Source: G020354025 sp964621455 (GTDB lineage Bacteria; Fidelibacterota; Marinisomatia; SCGC-AAA003-L08; TS1B11). From it: a stretch of 64,000 nucleotides of DNA. The notes beneath the pieces were generated by a model. The model saw nothing but the letters and a program-made list of their open reading frames with translations. It made no database searches and was not told the origin of the DNA. The translations under genes were made by a program, and so were the position numbers. Below, piece by piece: positions 23,970 to 32,772 of the stretch. Within the stretch, counting starts at the first letter, position 1; every line of letters begins with the position of its first letter. Location: assembly GCA_964621455.1 (NCBI GenBank), contig CAZULW010000006.1, forward strand, positions 14,293 through 78,292, given 5' to 3'.

Positions 23970-24599
23970 GTGTCAGAACCCAAAGCCAAGGCTGACCGCA
24001 TCCAGCTGCTCACCCCCTGGCTCTATCATTGGACGGTCAGCGATGACCGTATAGATAATTTCCGCAGCGACGCCTACGCCGTACTGACGGATGAAGGGAA
24101 GGTCCTGATTGACCCCCTCCCTTTGGCTGATAAGGCCTTGGCGGAGATAGGCAAGGTGGCGGCCATCTGTCTGACCAGGGACGGCCACCAGCGCTCGGCC
24201 TGGCGCTACCGTAAGGCCTTGGGGGCGCCGGTCTATGCTCCCGAGGGTGCGGTTGAGCTGGAGGAGGAACCGGACCAGTGGTTCGGCGACGGGGATGCGC
24301 TCCCCGGCGGGTTCAAGGCCATCCGGACCCCCGGACTGACAAACCATTACGCCCTGCTTATGGATACGGAGGGCGGTTCGGGGGCCCTGTTCTGCGGCGA
24401 TCTCCTTATCCGGGAAGGCGAAGGGCCGTTTCAACTCCTGCCCGACGAGTATCTGGATGATCCCACCCTTGCCCGCGAAAGTGCCAGCCGGCTGGCCCAA
24501 CTCCAGGTGGAGATCCTCTGCCCGGCCCATGGTGCTCCGTGCCTGATCGGCTGCGGCCAGGCGATCCAGGAGGCGCTGGAGGGGGATAGCCGGATATGA
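23970..24599 (+). CDS. Metallo-beta-lactamase-fold protein with degenerate metal site
   Basis: The 209-residue protein has the fold's landmarks: YAVLTDEGKVLIDPLPL near 31-45, GFKAIRTPGLTNHYALLMD near 111-129, LFCGDLLIREGEG near 137-149 and ILCPAHGAPCL near 183. The canonical HxHxDH is reduced to LTRDGHQRSAWRY near 67-79, so a standard two-zinc hydrolase is doubtful. GTG start with AAGGAG six bases upstream. GC-rich like core genes and lying between the comEC duplication and the AAA/DUF3226 pair, it was probably originally the neighbour of comEC. Substrate unknown. Confidence 0.8.
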   Translation: MSEPKAKADRIQLLTPWLYHWTVSDDRIDNFRSDAYAVLTDEGKVLIDPLPLADKALAEIGKVAAICLTRDGHQRSAWRYRKALGAPVYAPEGAVELEEEPDQWFGDGDALPGGFKAIRTPGLTNHYALLMDTEGGSGALFCGDLLIREGEGPFQLLPDEYLDDPTLARESASRLAQLQVEILCPAHGAPCLIGCGQAIQEALEGDSRI

Positions 24600-24675
24600 T
24601 ATTCAATCTATAATGGCAAATTTCGAGTTTACCGTTTGTAAATTACGTCAGAATTACAATTAAGGAGTGTTGTGA

Positions 24676-25749
24676 ATGTTTACCTCGGTTTCCATTAGAA
24701 ACTTTCGCTGTTTCGACGAATTGTCCATTGAGTCAATGGGTCGGGTAAACCTGATAGCAGGAGCGAATAACTTGGGTAAAACAGCGCTGTTAGAAGCCAT
24801 CTTCCTGCTTTTAGGTGCGATGAACATAGGCCTTGTGATAAAAATCAGTGCCTTCCGTGGTATTAGTGAGTTCAAAGGGAATTTATCTTCAATTCGTGAG
24901 TCGTTATGGAATCCTCTGTTCCTGAATTTCGACACCAGAGCCAAGATTGAAATTAACGGATCGCTTAGTTCTGGCGGACGGCACAGTATAAAACTGCACT
25001 TGGTTCAAGGTTCCTCTGCTCATTTGGCGATTGGTGATAAGTCAAATTCAAAAAACGAACTTGGGACAACCGGTTTACCTGGTCAGGTGCTACAACTTCG
25101 GTTCGAGGACTCATCCGGCAAAACTCAATCAGCCGAGATGATAGTTGACGAGAAAGGACTGCGAGTAGAGCCGGCGCCTCCAGAACCACCTTTCCCTGGC
25201 TATTTTCTGGCAGCTTGTCATCGTCTAACTCCACAAGAAGATGCTGAACGCTTTGGCCGATTGGAAGTGATAGAGGAGCCTTACAACCTATTGGAAACGC
25301 TGCAAATTATCGAGCCGCGCTTAAAGAGAATTGCCACTATCTATAGTGCAGGGGTTCCTATGCTTTATGGCAACTTAGGATTGGCAAGGATGCTTCCCCT
25401 GCCCTTAATGGGCGATGGCTTGGGGCGTCTGATCTCCATTTTATTGGCGATAGCAAACGCGCCGCATGGTGTTGTTCTTATAGATGAGATTGAAAATGGC
25501 TTGCACCATTCAGTAATGAGTAAAGTTTGGCAAGCAATTGACCATGCAGCTCTTCGGTTCGATACCCAGGTCTTTGCCGCAACGCACAGCTTAGAGTGTA
25601 TTAGAGCTGCAGGGGAAGCATTTATGCAAAGTGAGAGAAATGATTTTCGGCTGCATCGATTGGAGCGCGTCGATGATCGGATTCGAGCAGTTACCTATGA
25701 TGAGGAGACGCTCGCCTCGGCAATGAGAGCTGACCTTGAGGTGCGCTGA
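24676..25749 (+). CDS. AAA ATPase of a candidate two-gene OLD/PARIS-like defence unit
   Basis: The 357-residue protein is a SMC/RecF/OLD-type AAA ATPase: MFTSVSIRNFRCFDELSIES, Walker A GANNLGKTALLEA near 32-44, Walker B GVVLIDEIENGLHH near 262-275, and a switch His in FAATHSLECI near 297-306. It is compact compared with OLD proteins because the Toprim nuclease is supplied by the next gene. A strong ribosome binding site (AAGGAG) lies eight bases before the ATG. It overlaps the next gene by one base (TGATG), so they are coupled. Lower GC than the flanking MBL and rnhB genes suggests acquisition. Pairs of such an ATPase with a Toprim-like protein (PARIS AriA/AriB, AbiL, RloAB) defend against phage; the role here is inference. 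Confidence 0.85.
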   Translation: MFTSVSIRNFRCFDELSIESMGRVNLIAGANNLGKTALLEAIFLLLGAMNIGLVIKISAFRGISEFKGNLSSIRESLWNPLFLNFDTRAKIEINGSLSSGGRHSIKLHLVQGSSAHLAIGDKSNSKNELGTTGLPGQVLQLRFEDSSGKTQSAEMIVDEKGLRVEPAPPEPPFPGYFLAACHRLTPQEDAERFGRLEVIEEPYNLLETLQIIEPRLKRIATIYSAGVPMLYGNLGLARMLPLPLMGDGLGRLISILLAIANAPHGVVLIDEIENGLHHSVMSKVWQAIDHAALRFDTQVFAATHSLECIRAAGEAFMQSERNDFRLHRLERVDDRIRAVTYDEETLASAMRADLEVR

Positions 25750-26357
25750 TGCCGCCACCTACTGAGATTGATGAACGAAAACAAATCATCGTCGAAGGCA
25801 GAGATGCCCAGGAGTTCTTTCGCGCACTTCTAAAGCATATGGGTGTAGCCAACATTCAGGTACAAGACTTTGGTGGTGTAAGCGATCTGCGAGGATTTCT
25901 AAAAGCGTTGTGTAACATGCCGGGCTTTTATGGGGTGAGTTCCTTGGGAATTGTCCGGGACGCGGAAACAAATGCGGCGTCTGCATTTCAGAGCGTTTGT
26001 AGCGCCCTAAATGATGCCAAGCTGACTGGACCTCGGAAACCACTGTTACCAGCGGGTAAACATCCACAAGTCACCATTCTAATCTTACCGGATTCAAAAA
26101 CGCCTGGTATGCTAGAGACTCTTTGCATGCAATCGGTAGCTGACGATCCTGTCATAGAGTGTATTACGAGATTCTTTGAATGCATAAATAAACGTGCTGA
26201 ATCATTCCCAAAAAATATGCCAAAAGCTCAGGTGCAAGCTTTTCTGGCATCTAGGCCGAAGCCGGGTTTGCTTCTTGGTCAGGCAGCCCACGCTGGATTT
26301 TGGCCATGGGATAGCCCTGCTTTTACTAGTATAAAGCGGTTTGTGCAAACGTTTTAA
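25749..26357 (+). CDS. Toprim-like DUF3226-type protein, partner of the ATPase
   Basis: The 202-residue product begins MPPPTEIDERKQIIVEGRDA QEFF, with the Toprim-type glutamate in VEGRDAQEF, then VQDFGGVSDLRGFLKAL near 37-53, a strand with GIVRDAETNAASAFQS near 67-82 (acidic DxE-type motif) and LLPDSKTPGMLETLC near 112-126. This layout is that of DUF3226 and related Toprim-like proteins (DUF4435, RloB). In paired systems the Toprim protein is the likely effector nuclease, held or activated by the ATPase. It overlaps the ATPase gene by one base and is followed by core gene rnhB 69 bases later. Confidence 0.75.
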   Translation: MPPPTEIDERKQIIVEGRDAQEFFRALLKHMGVANIQVQDFGGVSDLRGFLKALCNMPGFYGVSSLGIVRDAETNAASAFQSVCSALNDAKLTGPRKPLLPAGKHPQVTILILPDSKTPGMLETLCMQSVADDPVIECITRFFECINKRAESFPKNMPKAQVQAFLASRPKPGLLLGQAAHAGFWPWDSPAFTSIKRFVQTF

Positions 26358-26426
26358 AACTCTACTCAATTTTTGAAAGTTCTATAGGGCAATCTCCTTT
26401 ATTAAAACTTCGCTGACGAGGGGTAG

Positions 26427-27365
26427 TTGTCAAACCTGACAGCCGGGATTGATGAAGCCGGCCGGGGCCCCCTGGCCGGGCCGGTGGTGGCCGCGGCGGT
26501 GATCCTCGATCCCGAGCGCCCCATCGAAGGGCTGGCCGACTCCAAGCGGCTGACTGCCAAGCGCCGGGCCGCCCTGTACGACGTGATCCTTGACCGGGCC
26601 CTGGCGGTGGGGATCGGCGAGAGCCAGCGGGCGGAGATAGACCGCCGGAACATCTTCCAGGCCACTATCACCGCCATGCAGCGGGCCGTGGACGCCCTCA
26701 ATCCAGGTCCGGACCACCTCCTCATTGACGGCAAAAATATTCAACTGGATCACCCCTCCCAGGAGACCATCGTCGATGGTGACGAAACAGAGCCGGCCAT
26801 CAGTGCCGCCTCCATCGTGGCCAAGGTCCACCGCGACCGCCTCATGGCCGAGTACCACAAGGTCTACCCGGAATACGGCTTCGACCGGCACAAGGGCTAC
26901 GGCACCAAGGCACACATGCAGGCACTGGCCGACCACGGGGCCTGTCCCATCCACCGCCAGTCCTTCCGGCCGGTGAAGCAGCACCTGCCGCAGTGGCGCA
27001 GCCTCAAGGACCGCCACACCCTGGGCCGACTGGGAGAGCGCCTGGCCGCCACCTACCTCATCGAGAACGGTTACACCATCCGGGATATGAACTACCACGC
27101 CGCTCGCCTGGGTGAACTGGATATTGTCGCCGGGTGCGGGGCCGTCACCGTCATCTGCGAGGTGAAGTCTCTGGTACCGGGGAAGTGGGGAGAGCCGGAA
27201 GAGCAGATAGGGGTCAAGAAACGGGACCGGATCATGGCCGCCGCCCAACAATACTGCGCCGAAAAAGGAATCGACACCGATGTGCGATTCGATGTAATAT
27301 CGGTGAAGTTTACCAAGGCCGGGCCAGGCATTATGCACTGGCCCGGTGCTATCCATGCAGATTAG
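26427..27365 (+). CDS. rnhB: Fusion of RNase HII with a YraN/UPF0102 nuclease-like domain
   Basis: Residues 1-190 are RNase HII, which removes RNA from RNA-DNA hybrids and single ribonucleotides: AGIDEAGRGPLAGPVVAAAV with the DE pair near 8-9, ADSKRLTAKRR, HLLIDGK with the third acid near 100, and SAASIVAKVHRDRLM near 126-140. Residues about 195-312 are a YraN/UPF0102 domain: LGRLGERLAATYLIENGYTI, then LGELDIVAG and VICEVKSL, i.e. the E-D-ExK core of a PD-(D/E)XK-like fold. In most genomes these two are separate adjacent genes; here they are one 312-residue protein. Start is a TTG with GAGGGG upstream. The end overlaps the ggt gene by 11 bases. Confidence 0.92.
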   Translation: MSNLTAGIDEAGRGPLAGPVVAAAVILDPERPIEGLADSKRLTAKRRAALYDVILDRALAVGIGESQRAEIDRRNIFQATITAMQRAVDALNPGPDHLLIDGKNIQLDHPSQETIVDGDETEPAISAASIVAKVHRDRLMAEYHKVYPEYGFDRHKGYGTKAHMQALADHGACPIHRQSFRPVKQHLPQWRSLKDRHTLGRLGERLAATYLIENGYTIRDMNYHAARLGELDIVAGCGAVTVICEVKSLVPGKWGEPEEQIGVKKRDRIMAAAQQYCAEKGIDTDVRFDVISVKFTKAGPGIMHWPGAIHAD

Positions 27366-29052
27366 GCGTATACTCACCCTTTGCCTTATCGTCGGGCTTT
27401 TCGTCCCGGAGGTCTGGGCCCGTCACCCCGATGCGGTTGGTCGTCGGGGCATGGTGGTATCCGGCAACCTTATCGCCTCCCGGGTGGGGCTGAATATCCT
27501 CCGGCGGGGCGGGAACGCCATCGATGCCGCCGTGGCCACCGGCTTGGCCTTGGCCGTCACCCTGCCCCGGGCCGGGAATATCGGTGGCGGCGGCTTCATG
27601 GTCATCCGCTTCGACGACGGCAGTGCCACCACTATCGATTTCCGGGAGAAAGCCCCCGCTGCTGCCAGCCGGGACATGTACCTGGACGAGGAGGGCAATG
27701 TTATCAAGGACCTGAGCACCACCGGTATCCTGGCCAGCGGCGTTCCCGGGTCGGTGCGGGGGCTGGGTCTGGCCCATGAAGAATATGGCCGCCTCTCCTG
27801 GGAAGATGTAGTGACCCCGGCCGCGGAGCTGGCCGAGAACGGCATTGCCGTCAGCTATCAGCTGCACCGGGACCTGGTGGATCGGGAGGAACACCTCGCT
27901 CGGTTCGATGAAACCAGGCGCATCTTCTATCCCAATGGCCAACCGCTGCGGCTCAATGCCCTGTTTACGCAGCCGGAGCTGGCCGCCACCCTGCGACGGA
28001 TAGCCACCCACGGCCCTGATGAGTTCTACACCGGCGAGACCGCCCGGCTGCTGGCCGCGCACATACAGCGCCAGGGCGGCCTGATCACCAGGCAGGACCT
28101 GGCCGACTACCAGGCCGTGGAGCGCCCGCCCGTTGAGTTCGATTATCGCGGTACCCACATCATCAGCATGGGTCCCCCTTCATCGGGGGGGATCGTCCTC
28201 GCCCAGATCCTGAATCAGCTGGAGCTGGTGGACCTGTCCCGGCTGGAGTTTCATTCCGCCGAGCATATCCACGCCATGGTGGAGGCTGAGCGCCGGGCCT
28301 ATGCCGACCGGGCCCGTTACCTGGGAGACGCCGATTTCGTGAACGTTCCGGTGGGAAAGCTGATTTCCAAAGCCTACGCGGCGCGGCGCTGGCGGGATGT
28401 CTCTCCCAACTGGGCGACGGCGAGCGAGGACGTTTCACACGGGGATGTGAAGCTGCTCCTGGAATCCGAGGAAACCACCCATTATAGCATCGTGGACCGC
28501 TGGGGTAACGCAGTGGCCGTCACTACCACCATTAATTCGGGCTATGGCTCCGAGGAAGTGGTCAAAGGGGCCGGATTTATTCTCAACAACGAGATGGACG
28601 ATTTCTCCATCAAGCCAGGCTATCCCAACATGTACGGGCTGGTAGGCAGCCACGCCAATGCCATTGAGCCCGGCAAGCGCATGCTCAGTTCCATGACCCC
28701 TACCATCGTTACCCGGAACGACACCCTTCTGATGGTCTTGGGTTCTCCTGGGGGTGGTAAAATTATTACGACTGTGGCTCAGATTATCTCCAATGTCGTA
28801 GATTTCGGCCTTGGCCTCAAAGAAGCGGTGGAAGCGCCCCGGGCTCACCATCAATGGAAGCCCGACGAGATCCTGGCAGAGCCCCGGGGTATCAGCCCGG
28901 AAACCCGCAAGAAGCTGATGCGTATGGGGCATAAGGTACGGTATCGGGAAAGTACGATCGGCGCGGCTCATTGTATCTATGTCGATCCCGAGACGGGCTG
29001 GTATTTCGGCGCGGCTGACTCCCGCCGGGAATCGGGGGCAGCCGGATACTGA
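27355..29052 (+). CDS. ggt: Gamma-glutamyltransferase
   Basis: GGT cleaves gamma-glutamyl bonds such as those of glutathione outside the cytoplasm and is an N-terminal nucleophile hydrolase that self-cleaves. From the ATG at 27355 (a GTG at 27346 is in frame) the product has 565 residues and a signal peptide (MQIRRILTLCLIVGLFVPEV then WA). Family motifs are RRGGNAIDAAVATGLAL, GGGGFMVI, DFREKAPAAAS, GVPGSVRGL and the processing site ETTHYSIVDRWGNAVAVTTT with the nucleophilic Thr, followed by NNEMDDFS and LGSPGGGKI. It overlaps the end of the rnhB fusion, so the two are co-transcribed; lepB follows 28 bases later. Confidence 0.95.
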   Translation: MQIRRILTLCLIVGLFVPEVWARHPDAVGRRGMVVSGNLIASRVGLNILRRGGNAIDAAVATGLALAVTLPRAGNIGGGGFMVIRFDDGSATTIDFREKAPAAASRDMYLDEEGNVIKDLSTTGILASGVPGSVRGLGLAHEEYGRLSWEDVVTPAAELAENGIAVSYQLHRDLVDREEHLARFDETRRIFYPNGQPLRLNALFTQPELAATLRRIATHGPDEFYTGETARLLAAHIQRQGGLITRQDLADYQAVERPPVEFDYRGTHIISMGPPSSGGIVLAQILNQLELVDLSRLEFHSAEHIHAMVEAERRAYADRARYLGDADFVNVPVGKLISKAYAARRWRDVSPNWATASEDVSHGDVKLLLESEETTHYSIVDRWGNAVAVTTTINSGYGSEEVVKGAGFILNNEMDDFSIKPGYPNMYGLVGSHANAIEPGKRMLSSMTPTIVTRNDTLLMVLGSPGGGKIITTVAQIISNVVDFGLGLKEAVEAPRAHHQWKPDEILAEPRGISPETRKKLMRMGHKVRYRESTIGAAHCIYVDPETGWYFGAADSRRESGAAGY

Positions 29053-29080
29053 GATCGTGCCGCAATATGAGAGATAAACA

Positions 29081-29965
29081 ATGACGAAAACTGGCAGAAA
29101 ACAGGCCAAAGTATCCAGACCCCGGGCAGCACGGCCTGGCGGATCCTCCAAGTTTCTACACGAACTGCGCTCCCTGGGGATCATCGTCCTGATCGCCCTG
29201 GCCCTGAAATCTACCGTGGTGGAGGCCTATATCGTTCCCACCGGCAGCATGGAAAAGACGATCCTGGTCGGGGATTTCCTTGTCGGGAATAAGTTCATTT
29301 ACGGCATGCGGACGCCTGATTGGCTGGGCATCCCCTACACCCGGGTGGGCTTCGCTATCCCATGGATGCGCTTTCCGGCCTTTCGCCAACCGAAAAGCGG
29401 CGACGTGGTTATCTTCAAGTTCCCGCATGATCCTATGGACAAGTACGTAAAGCGGTTGATCGCCGGGCCGGGGCAGACGGTAGAGATCAGGGAGCGGGAG
29501 ATCCTGGTTGATGGGGAGCCGTTTTTCCATCCGGAAAAGATGCCGGTCCCGGACCAGGCGCCTCAACCCAGGGACTGGACTGACCCTAACATTTTCCCCC
29601 GTGGAAACGGCAACAAGGATCATTACAAACCTGTGCGGGTCCCGGCGAAAGGGGATACCCTATGGGCATTCCGGGATCAGTATATTCTCTGGGATGTGGC
29701 TTTAAGGGATGGCCACCGACGGCGCGTGGAGAGGAAGCGGATCGTCGTGGATGACCAACCGGTGGAATTCTATGTGGTGGAACAGGACTACTACTTCATG
29801 ATGGGGGACAACCGGGACCAGAGCTTCGATTCCCGCTTCTGGGGCTTTGTACCCCATGATCATATTCTCGGGGAAGCCCTCTTTGTCTACTTCTCATTGG
29901 ATTCTAAGCGTCTCCCTTTTGTTACCTGGGACCGTTTGAAAAGAATTGGAACGGCTATCCACTAG
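29081..29965 (+). CDS. lepB: Signal peptidase I
   Basis: Signal peptidase I removes signal peptides from exported proteins at the outer face of the inner membrane. The 294-residue protein has a basic N-terminus, one membrane segment (LGIIVLIALALKSTVVEAYI near 31-50), the catalytic Ser in VPTGSMEKT near 55, and the catalytic Lys in YVKRLIAGPGQ near 127. Box D (MMGDNRDQSFDSRFWGFVP) is near 246-264. The insert between boxes C and D is long, as in FCB members. The start follows ggt closely, which suggests one operon from rnhB to lepB. Confidence 0.95.
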   Translation: MTKTGRKQAKVSRPRAARPGGSSKFLHELRSLGIIVLIALALKSTVVEAYIVPTGSMEKTILVGDFLVGNKFIYGMRTPDWLGIPYTRVGFAIPWMRFPAFRQPKSGDVVIFKFPHDPMDKYVKRLIAGPGQTVEIREREILVDGEPFFHPEKMPVPDQAPQPRDWTDPNIFPRGNGNKDHYKPVRVPAKGDTLWAFRDQYILWDVALRDGHRRRVERKRIVVDDQPVEFYVVEQDYYFMMGDNRDQSFDSRFWGFVPHDHILGEALFVYFSLDSKRLPFVTWDRLKRIGTAIH

Positions 29966-30304
29966 CCCTTTTTTCTTTGCTTGAGGGTTGGTACATTATA
30001 TACTCTGAAATGTGCAAATTTTGATAGATATAGTCATGGCCCGGCAAGAGCGCCGAAACCGACAGCCAGAACGACGAATTTGATCTGTTGGGGGGGGCGG
30101 CTGCGCATCCCTGAGCAGTTCTCCCGGAGCCTTCAGGAGCGGGGCTGCGGCTTGAACAGAAGCCTTGGTGAGGGAAAACAGGTATCACCAGCGATAACGA
30201 CAGTTGGCATTCGTAAAATAAATTAGGGGTTGCTATTCCCCATAATATTCAAAAAATTCCGCCTAATATATGACTACATAAATTATCCAGTGCAAGGATA
30301 TCAC
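29966..30304. other. Intergenic stretch, no gene supported
   Basis: This 339-base gap between lepB and the coiled-coil gene begins with a T-rich stretch directly after the lepB stop. A short frame near 30036 (MARQERRNRQPERRI) is open for 15 codons but has no family likeness. The last 80 bases are AT-rich and probably hold the promoter of the downstream cluster. No hairpin terminator or known RNA was recognised. Confidence 0.45.
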
Positions 30305-30640
30305 ATGAATAGAGATACCTCCACCCGCCAGGAGCGGTCGGCGCATTTAGAAGAGAAGGTGAACAGCCTCGTTGAGCAAGTCAACGAAGGGTATGGTGAA
30401 GTGTTGCTCGAACAGCTGATTCACCGGATGGAATTGACGGTACAGGAGTTTGTAGCTGAGATCGATCAGTTAGTGGAGCGTTTGAGACATAACACCGACA
30501 CCCAGGAAGAACTGCTGGGAAGGCTCAAGAGGAAAGATATAATCGCAGGGCCAACCGGCCTGACCCCACAGGTGATTTCGAAGGAAGAAATACCCGAATG
30601 GGAGCGGCGGTTGGCGGACCTGGAAAGGTCAGCAAAATAA
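30305..30640 (+). CDS. Small cytoplasmic coiled-coil protein, unknown
   Basis: The 111-residue product starts MNRDTSTRQERSAHLEEKVN at the ATG at 30305 (AAGGATAT upstream). Residues 15-80 are strongly helical and charged (LVEQVNEGYGEVLLEQLIHR), consistent with a coiled coil; the C-terminus has a conserved-looking QVISKEEIPEWERRLADLE. There is no signal peptide. It is followed 24 bases later by another coiled-coil protein with a membrane anchor, so the two may form a complex. No family recognised. Confidence 0.65.
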   Translation: MNRDTSTRQERSAHLEEKVNSLVEQVNEGYGEVLLEQLIHRMELTVQEFVAEIDQLVERLRHNTDTQEELLGRLKRKDIIAGPTGLTPQVISKEEIPEWERRLADLERSAK

Positions 30641-30664
30641 CAACACGTATAAACCGGAGCTGTA

Positions 30665-31153
30665 ATGCAAAAATTAATCAATATATTGGTTGTTGTATTG
30701 GTCGTTTTTTCTCTGTATTACGGGATTATTGTTGATCATCGCCGAGTCGAGACCATGGAAGCTCTCCGCCAGAGTGATGTGGAGCTCCAGGGTCATAAGA
30801 AGGTGATCGATGAAGACTATCGACGCCTGGACCTCAGGTTTATGGGACGTGGAAAGCACATCAAGAGAATGCAGGAGGACATAGCCTGGTTGGGTGATCG
30901 TCTCCAGACCGTGAGTGATAGTCTCGGCAACAAGATCGAGGAAACCAACTTCTTCCTCCAACAGGCTGATGAGATGCTCCGGGAAGATATTCGGAACGTG
31001 GACAGCGAGCTCCGTGCCCTCTCCGATGACCTGTCCACCTACAAACGGCGCACAAACCGGGATATCCTTGACATGAAGGAAGTCATCAGCCGCATGGAGG
31101 ACGACCTCAAGGCCCTTGAAGAGAAGGTGAGCCCGAAAAAGGAAAAAGAGTAG
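30665..31153 (+). CDS. Membrane-anchored coiled-coil protein, unknown
   Basis: The 162-residue product has one N-terminal membrane segment (INILVVVLVVFSLYYGIIVD, residues 5-24) and a long charged helical region thereafter (RMQEDIAWLGDRLQTVSDSL, then RAL SDDLSTYKRRTNRD and MEDDLKALEEKV), which should form a coiled coil outside or along the membrane. It ends with a Lys/Glu tail. It sits between another coiled-coil gene and a lipoprotein gene on the same strand. No enzyme motif is visible. Confidence 0.7.
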   Translation: MQKLINILVVVLVVFSLYYGIIVDHRRVETMEALRQSDVELQGHKKVIDEDYRRLDLRFMGRGKHIKRMQEDIAWLGDRLQTVSDSLGNKIEETNFFLQQADEMLREDIRNVDSELRALSDDLSTYKRRTNRDILDMKEVISRMEDDLKALEEKVSPKKEKE

Positions 31154-31203
31154 TTTCAGGCCTGCGCTGATAAGCCCCTGGATCATCCCGGCGCGGTTCT
31201 CCG

Positions 31204-31731
31204 GTGGGGAAATACCCGCTGCCAGCCAAGCGTCGATTTACCCCCCTAACAGCTTCGTTCCTGGCCCTGTTTCTCCTGGGCTGTGTGGGGCGACTGCCCG
31301 GGGAATTCACTTCCAGCCTGCCAGAATTCCGGGAATTTCGCACTACGCCTCAGGCCCTTTCTGATGCGGCGGCCAGGGCCGTGCATTCCTCCAGGTATGG
31401 TCCGGAACTGGATACCCGCCATACCACTCCCAACAGCATTATCACACTCCACCAACCGCTCCCCGTGAAAGGACTGAAGGCGCTGGCCTACCCCGGCAGG
31501 CCTGGATTATGGGGCAAGGCGCTGCATGCTGATCTCCACATGCTCCTGTCCAGCAGGCCGTCCCATGCCCGCCCCGATTACAGCCGGGTGACTATTCGGC
31601 CCATTTTTATGGTGTATATCAGCCGATGGGGTGACCGCCGGCAGTGGATCCGGTGGCGCTCCAACGGAACGCTGGAAAGCGAGCTGTTATCCCATATTGA
31701 AGCTGTACTTCAGCCCGTGGAGCGGAAATGA
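31204..31731 (+). CDS. Lipoprotein of unknown function
   Basis: GTG-started, 175 residues. The signal (RRFTPLTASFLALFLLGCVG) ends in a lipobox LLGC near residue 27. The rest has no recognised domain; the middle includes ARAVHSSRYGPELDTRHTTP and the end WIRWRSNGTLESELLSHIEA. It follows the two coiled-coil genes by 50 bases and ends just before a strong hairpin, so the three genes probably form a small envelope operon. Confidence 0.65.
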   Translation: MGKYPLPAKRRFTPLTASFLALFLLGCVGRLPGEFTSSLPEFREFRTTPQALSDAAARAVHSSRYGPELDTRHTTPNSIITLHQPLPVKGLKALAYPGRPGLWGKALHADLHMLLSSRPSHARPDYSRVTIRPIFMVYISRWGDRRQWIRWRSNGTLESELLSHIEAVLQPVERK

Positions 31732-31736
31732 GGGCC

Positions 31737-31768
31737 CACGCCCCACTTATCACTATAAGCGGGGCGTG
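31737..31768 (+). terminator. Hairpin after the lipoprotein gene
   Basis: CACGCCCC (31737-31744) pairs with GGGGCGTG (31761-31768) and CTTAT (31746-31750) with ATAAG (31755-31759), with one A/C mismatch and a four-base loop. It starts six bases after the stop. There is no T-run, so it is either a weak terminator or a 3'-end stabilising structure. Confidence 0.5.
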
Positions 31769-31870
31769 AGTTAGGCAGAGGAGGGGTATTGAGGGGGTAC
31801 GGAGGGTAAGCCCGGGCGGTCCTCAACCCGATTGTCCTGATACCGCAAGGGGGACAAGAACCGGCTCGGG

Positions 31871-32224
31871 CTAGTTGAATTCAACATGCTCACGGATGAA
31901 GTTTTCCGGGGTAATTTCACCTGCCTTGAGTTTTGCCAGGGATGCCCGGTCGAACTGCAAGTGAATCACAGTCATTGCCTCGTCGGGAGGCTGAACTTCC
32001 ACGTGAAAACTTTCTATTTCCCGGGGCAGACTATCCTCGATGTCGGCGATCTCACTCACCGCCAGCCATAAGGCCTCATCAAAGCTGCGGAGGCTCCACG
32101 TTACCGTATACCTCAGGTCATGGGTTTCTAACTTAACCGGGGAGTAATCTTTTGTAGCCAGAAGGGCGCCACCCAGGATCAGGGCCGAGACCAGCGGGAA
32201 GATGGTGACGTTGAAAATCTTCAT
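31871..32224 (-). CDS. Small exported protein, unknown
   Basis: From the ATG at 32224, which has AAGGA nine bases upstream (an ATG at 32266 without such a site is also in frame), the product has 117 residues. The N-terminus MKIFNVTIFPLVSALILGGA is a signal peptide or membrane anchor. The mature part (VTWSLRSFDEALWLAVSEIA, FHVEVQPPDEAMTVIHLQFD) has a beta-alpha-beta feel, but I recognise no family. It faces the preceding lipoprotein gene tail to tail. Confidence 0.6.
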   Translation of the reverse strand: MKIFNVTIFPLVSALILGGALLATKDYSPVKLETHDLRYTVTWSLRSFDEALWLAVSEIADIEDSLPREIESFHVEVQPPDEAMTVIHLQFDRASLAKLKAGEITPENFIREHVEFN

Positions 32225-32266
32225 TTTCTTATTCCTTAGTGCTTGAGTGATGTTTATTTTGTTCAT

Positions 32267-32772
32267 TGTTTCACACCATTTGCCCTTTAGACGTATCCAA
32301 AGTGAAAAAGGTTGCCAGGGAAAACTGGCGGCAGCATTCTGATAGACAGGTGGCTAATGGAAACCGTCTGGACCCGGATGGCTGGTGGCTGCCTCCCGTT
32401 AAAGCGACGAGCGCTTCACGGCCAGCAAGAAGATGGTATTGATGAAGTAGCCCTGGACCTTGATACTAGGGGCTGGGGCAATGTTTATTGTTGAATGATG
32501 AATGGGGGTTGTCGGTGGTCAGTAGTCCGTTATCCGTGGCTTACTGCCAACTGCTACTGTTGCCGTCAAGCTGTTGGTACTTCTTTTCAGTATATCCTGT
32601 CAATCCTGTTATCCTGTCCAATTCTTACCTGGCGTTCCTTCGACAAGCTCAGGACGGGCTTGGCGTCCCTTCGGCCCGGCTCAGGGCGGGCTTTGCGGTT
32701 TTTTCTCTCTTCTCTGCCACTACCAACTGCCAGGCTCGCCGTAGGCGTTGCCTCCGGTTACGCCGAGGCCTG
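32267..32772. repeat. Intergenic region filled with repeat modules (block 3)
   Basis: No gene is supported in these 506 bases. From about 32515 on it is a mosaic of the dispersed modules: TTACTGCCAACTGCTACTG near 32540, CAATCCTGTTATCCTGTCC near 32601-32619, identical over 30 bases to a stretch near 45690, a GACAAGCTCAGGACGGG module with CTTCGGCCCGGCTCAGGGCG near 32641-32690, GCGGTTTTTTCTCTC and ACTGCCAGGCTCGCCG near 32727 (also at 544). The block stops right at the 3' end of the dipeptidase gene. Confidence 0.75.

Noticed and set aside
29981..30226. 81-codon frame after lepB
   Set aside because: No ribosome binding site, no family likeness and poor codon pattern.
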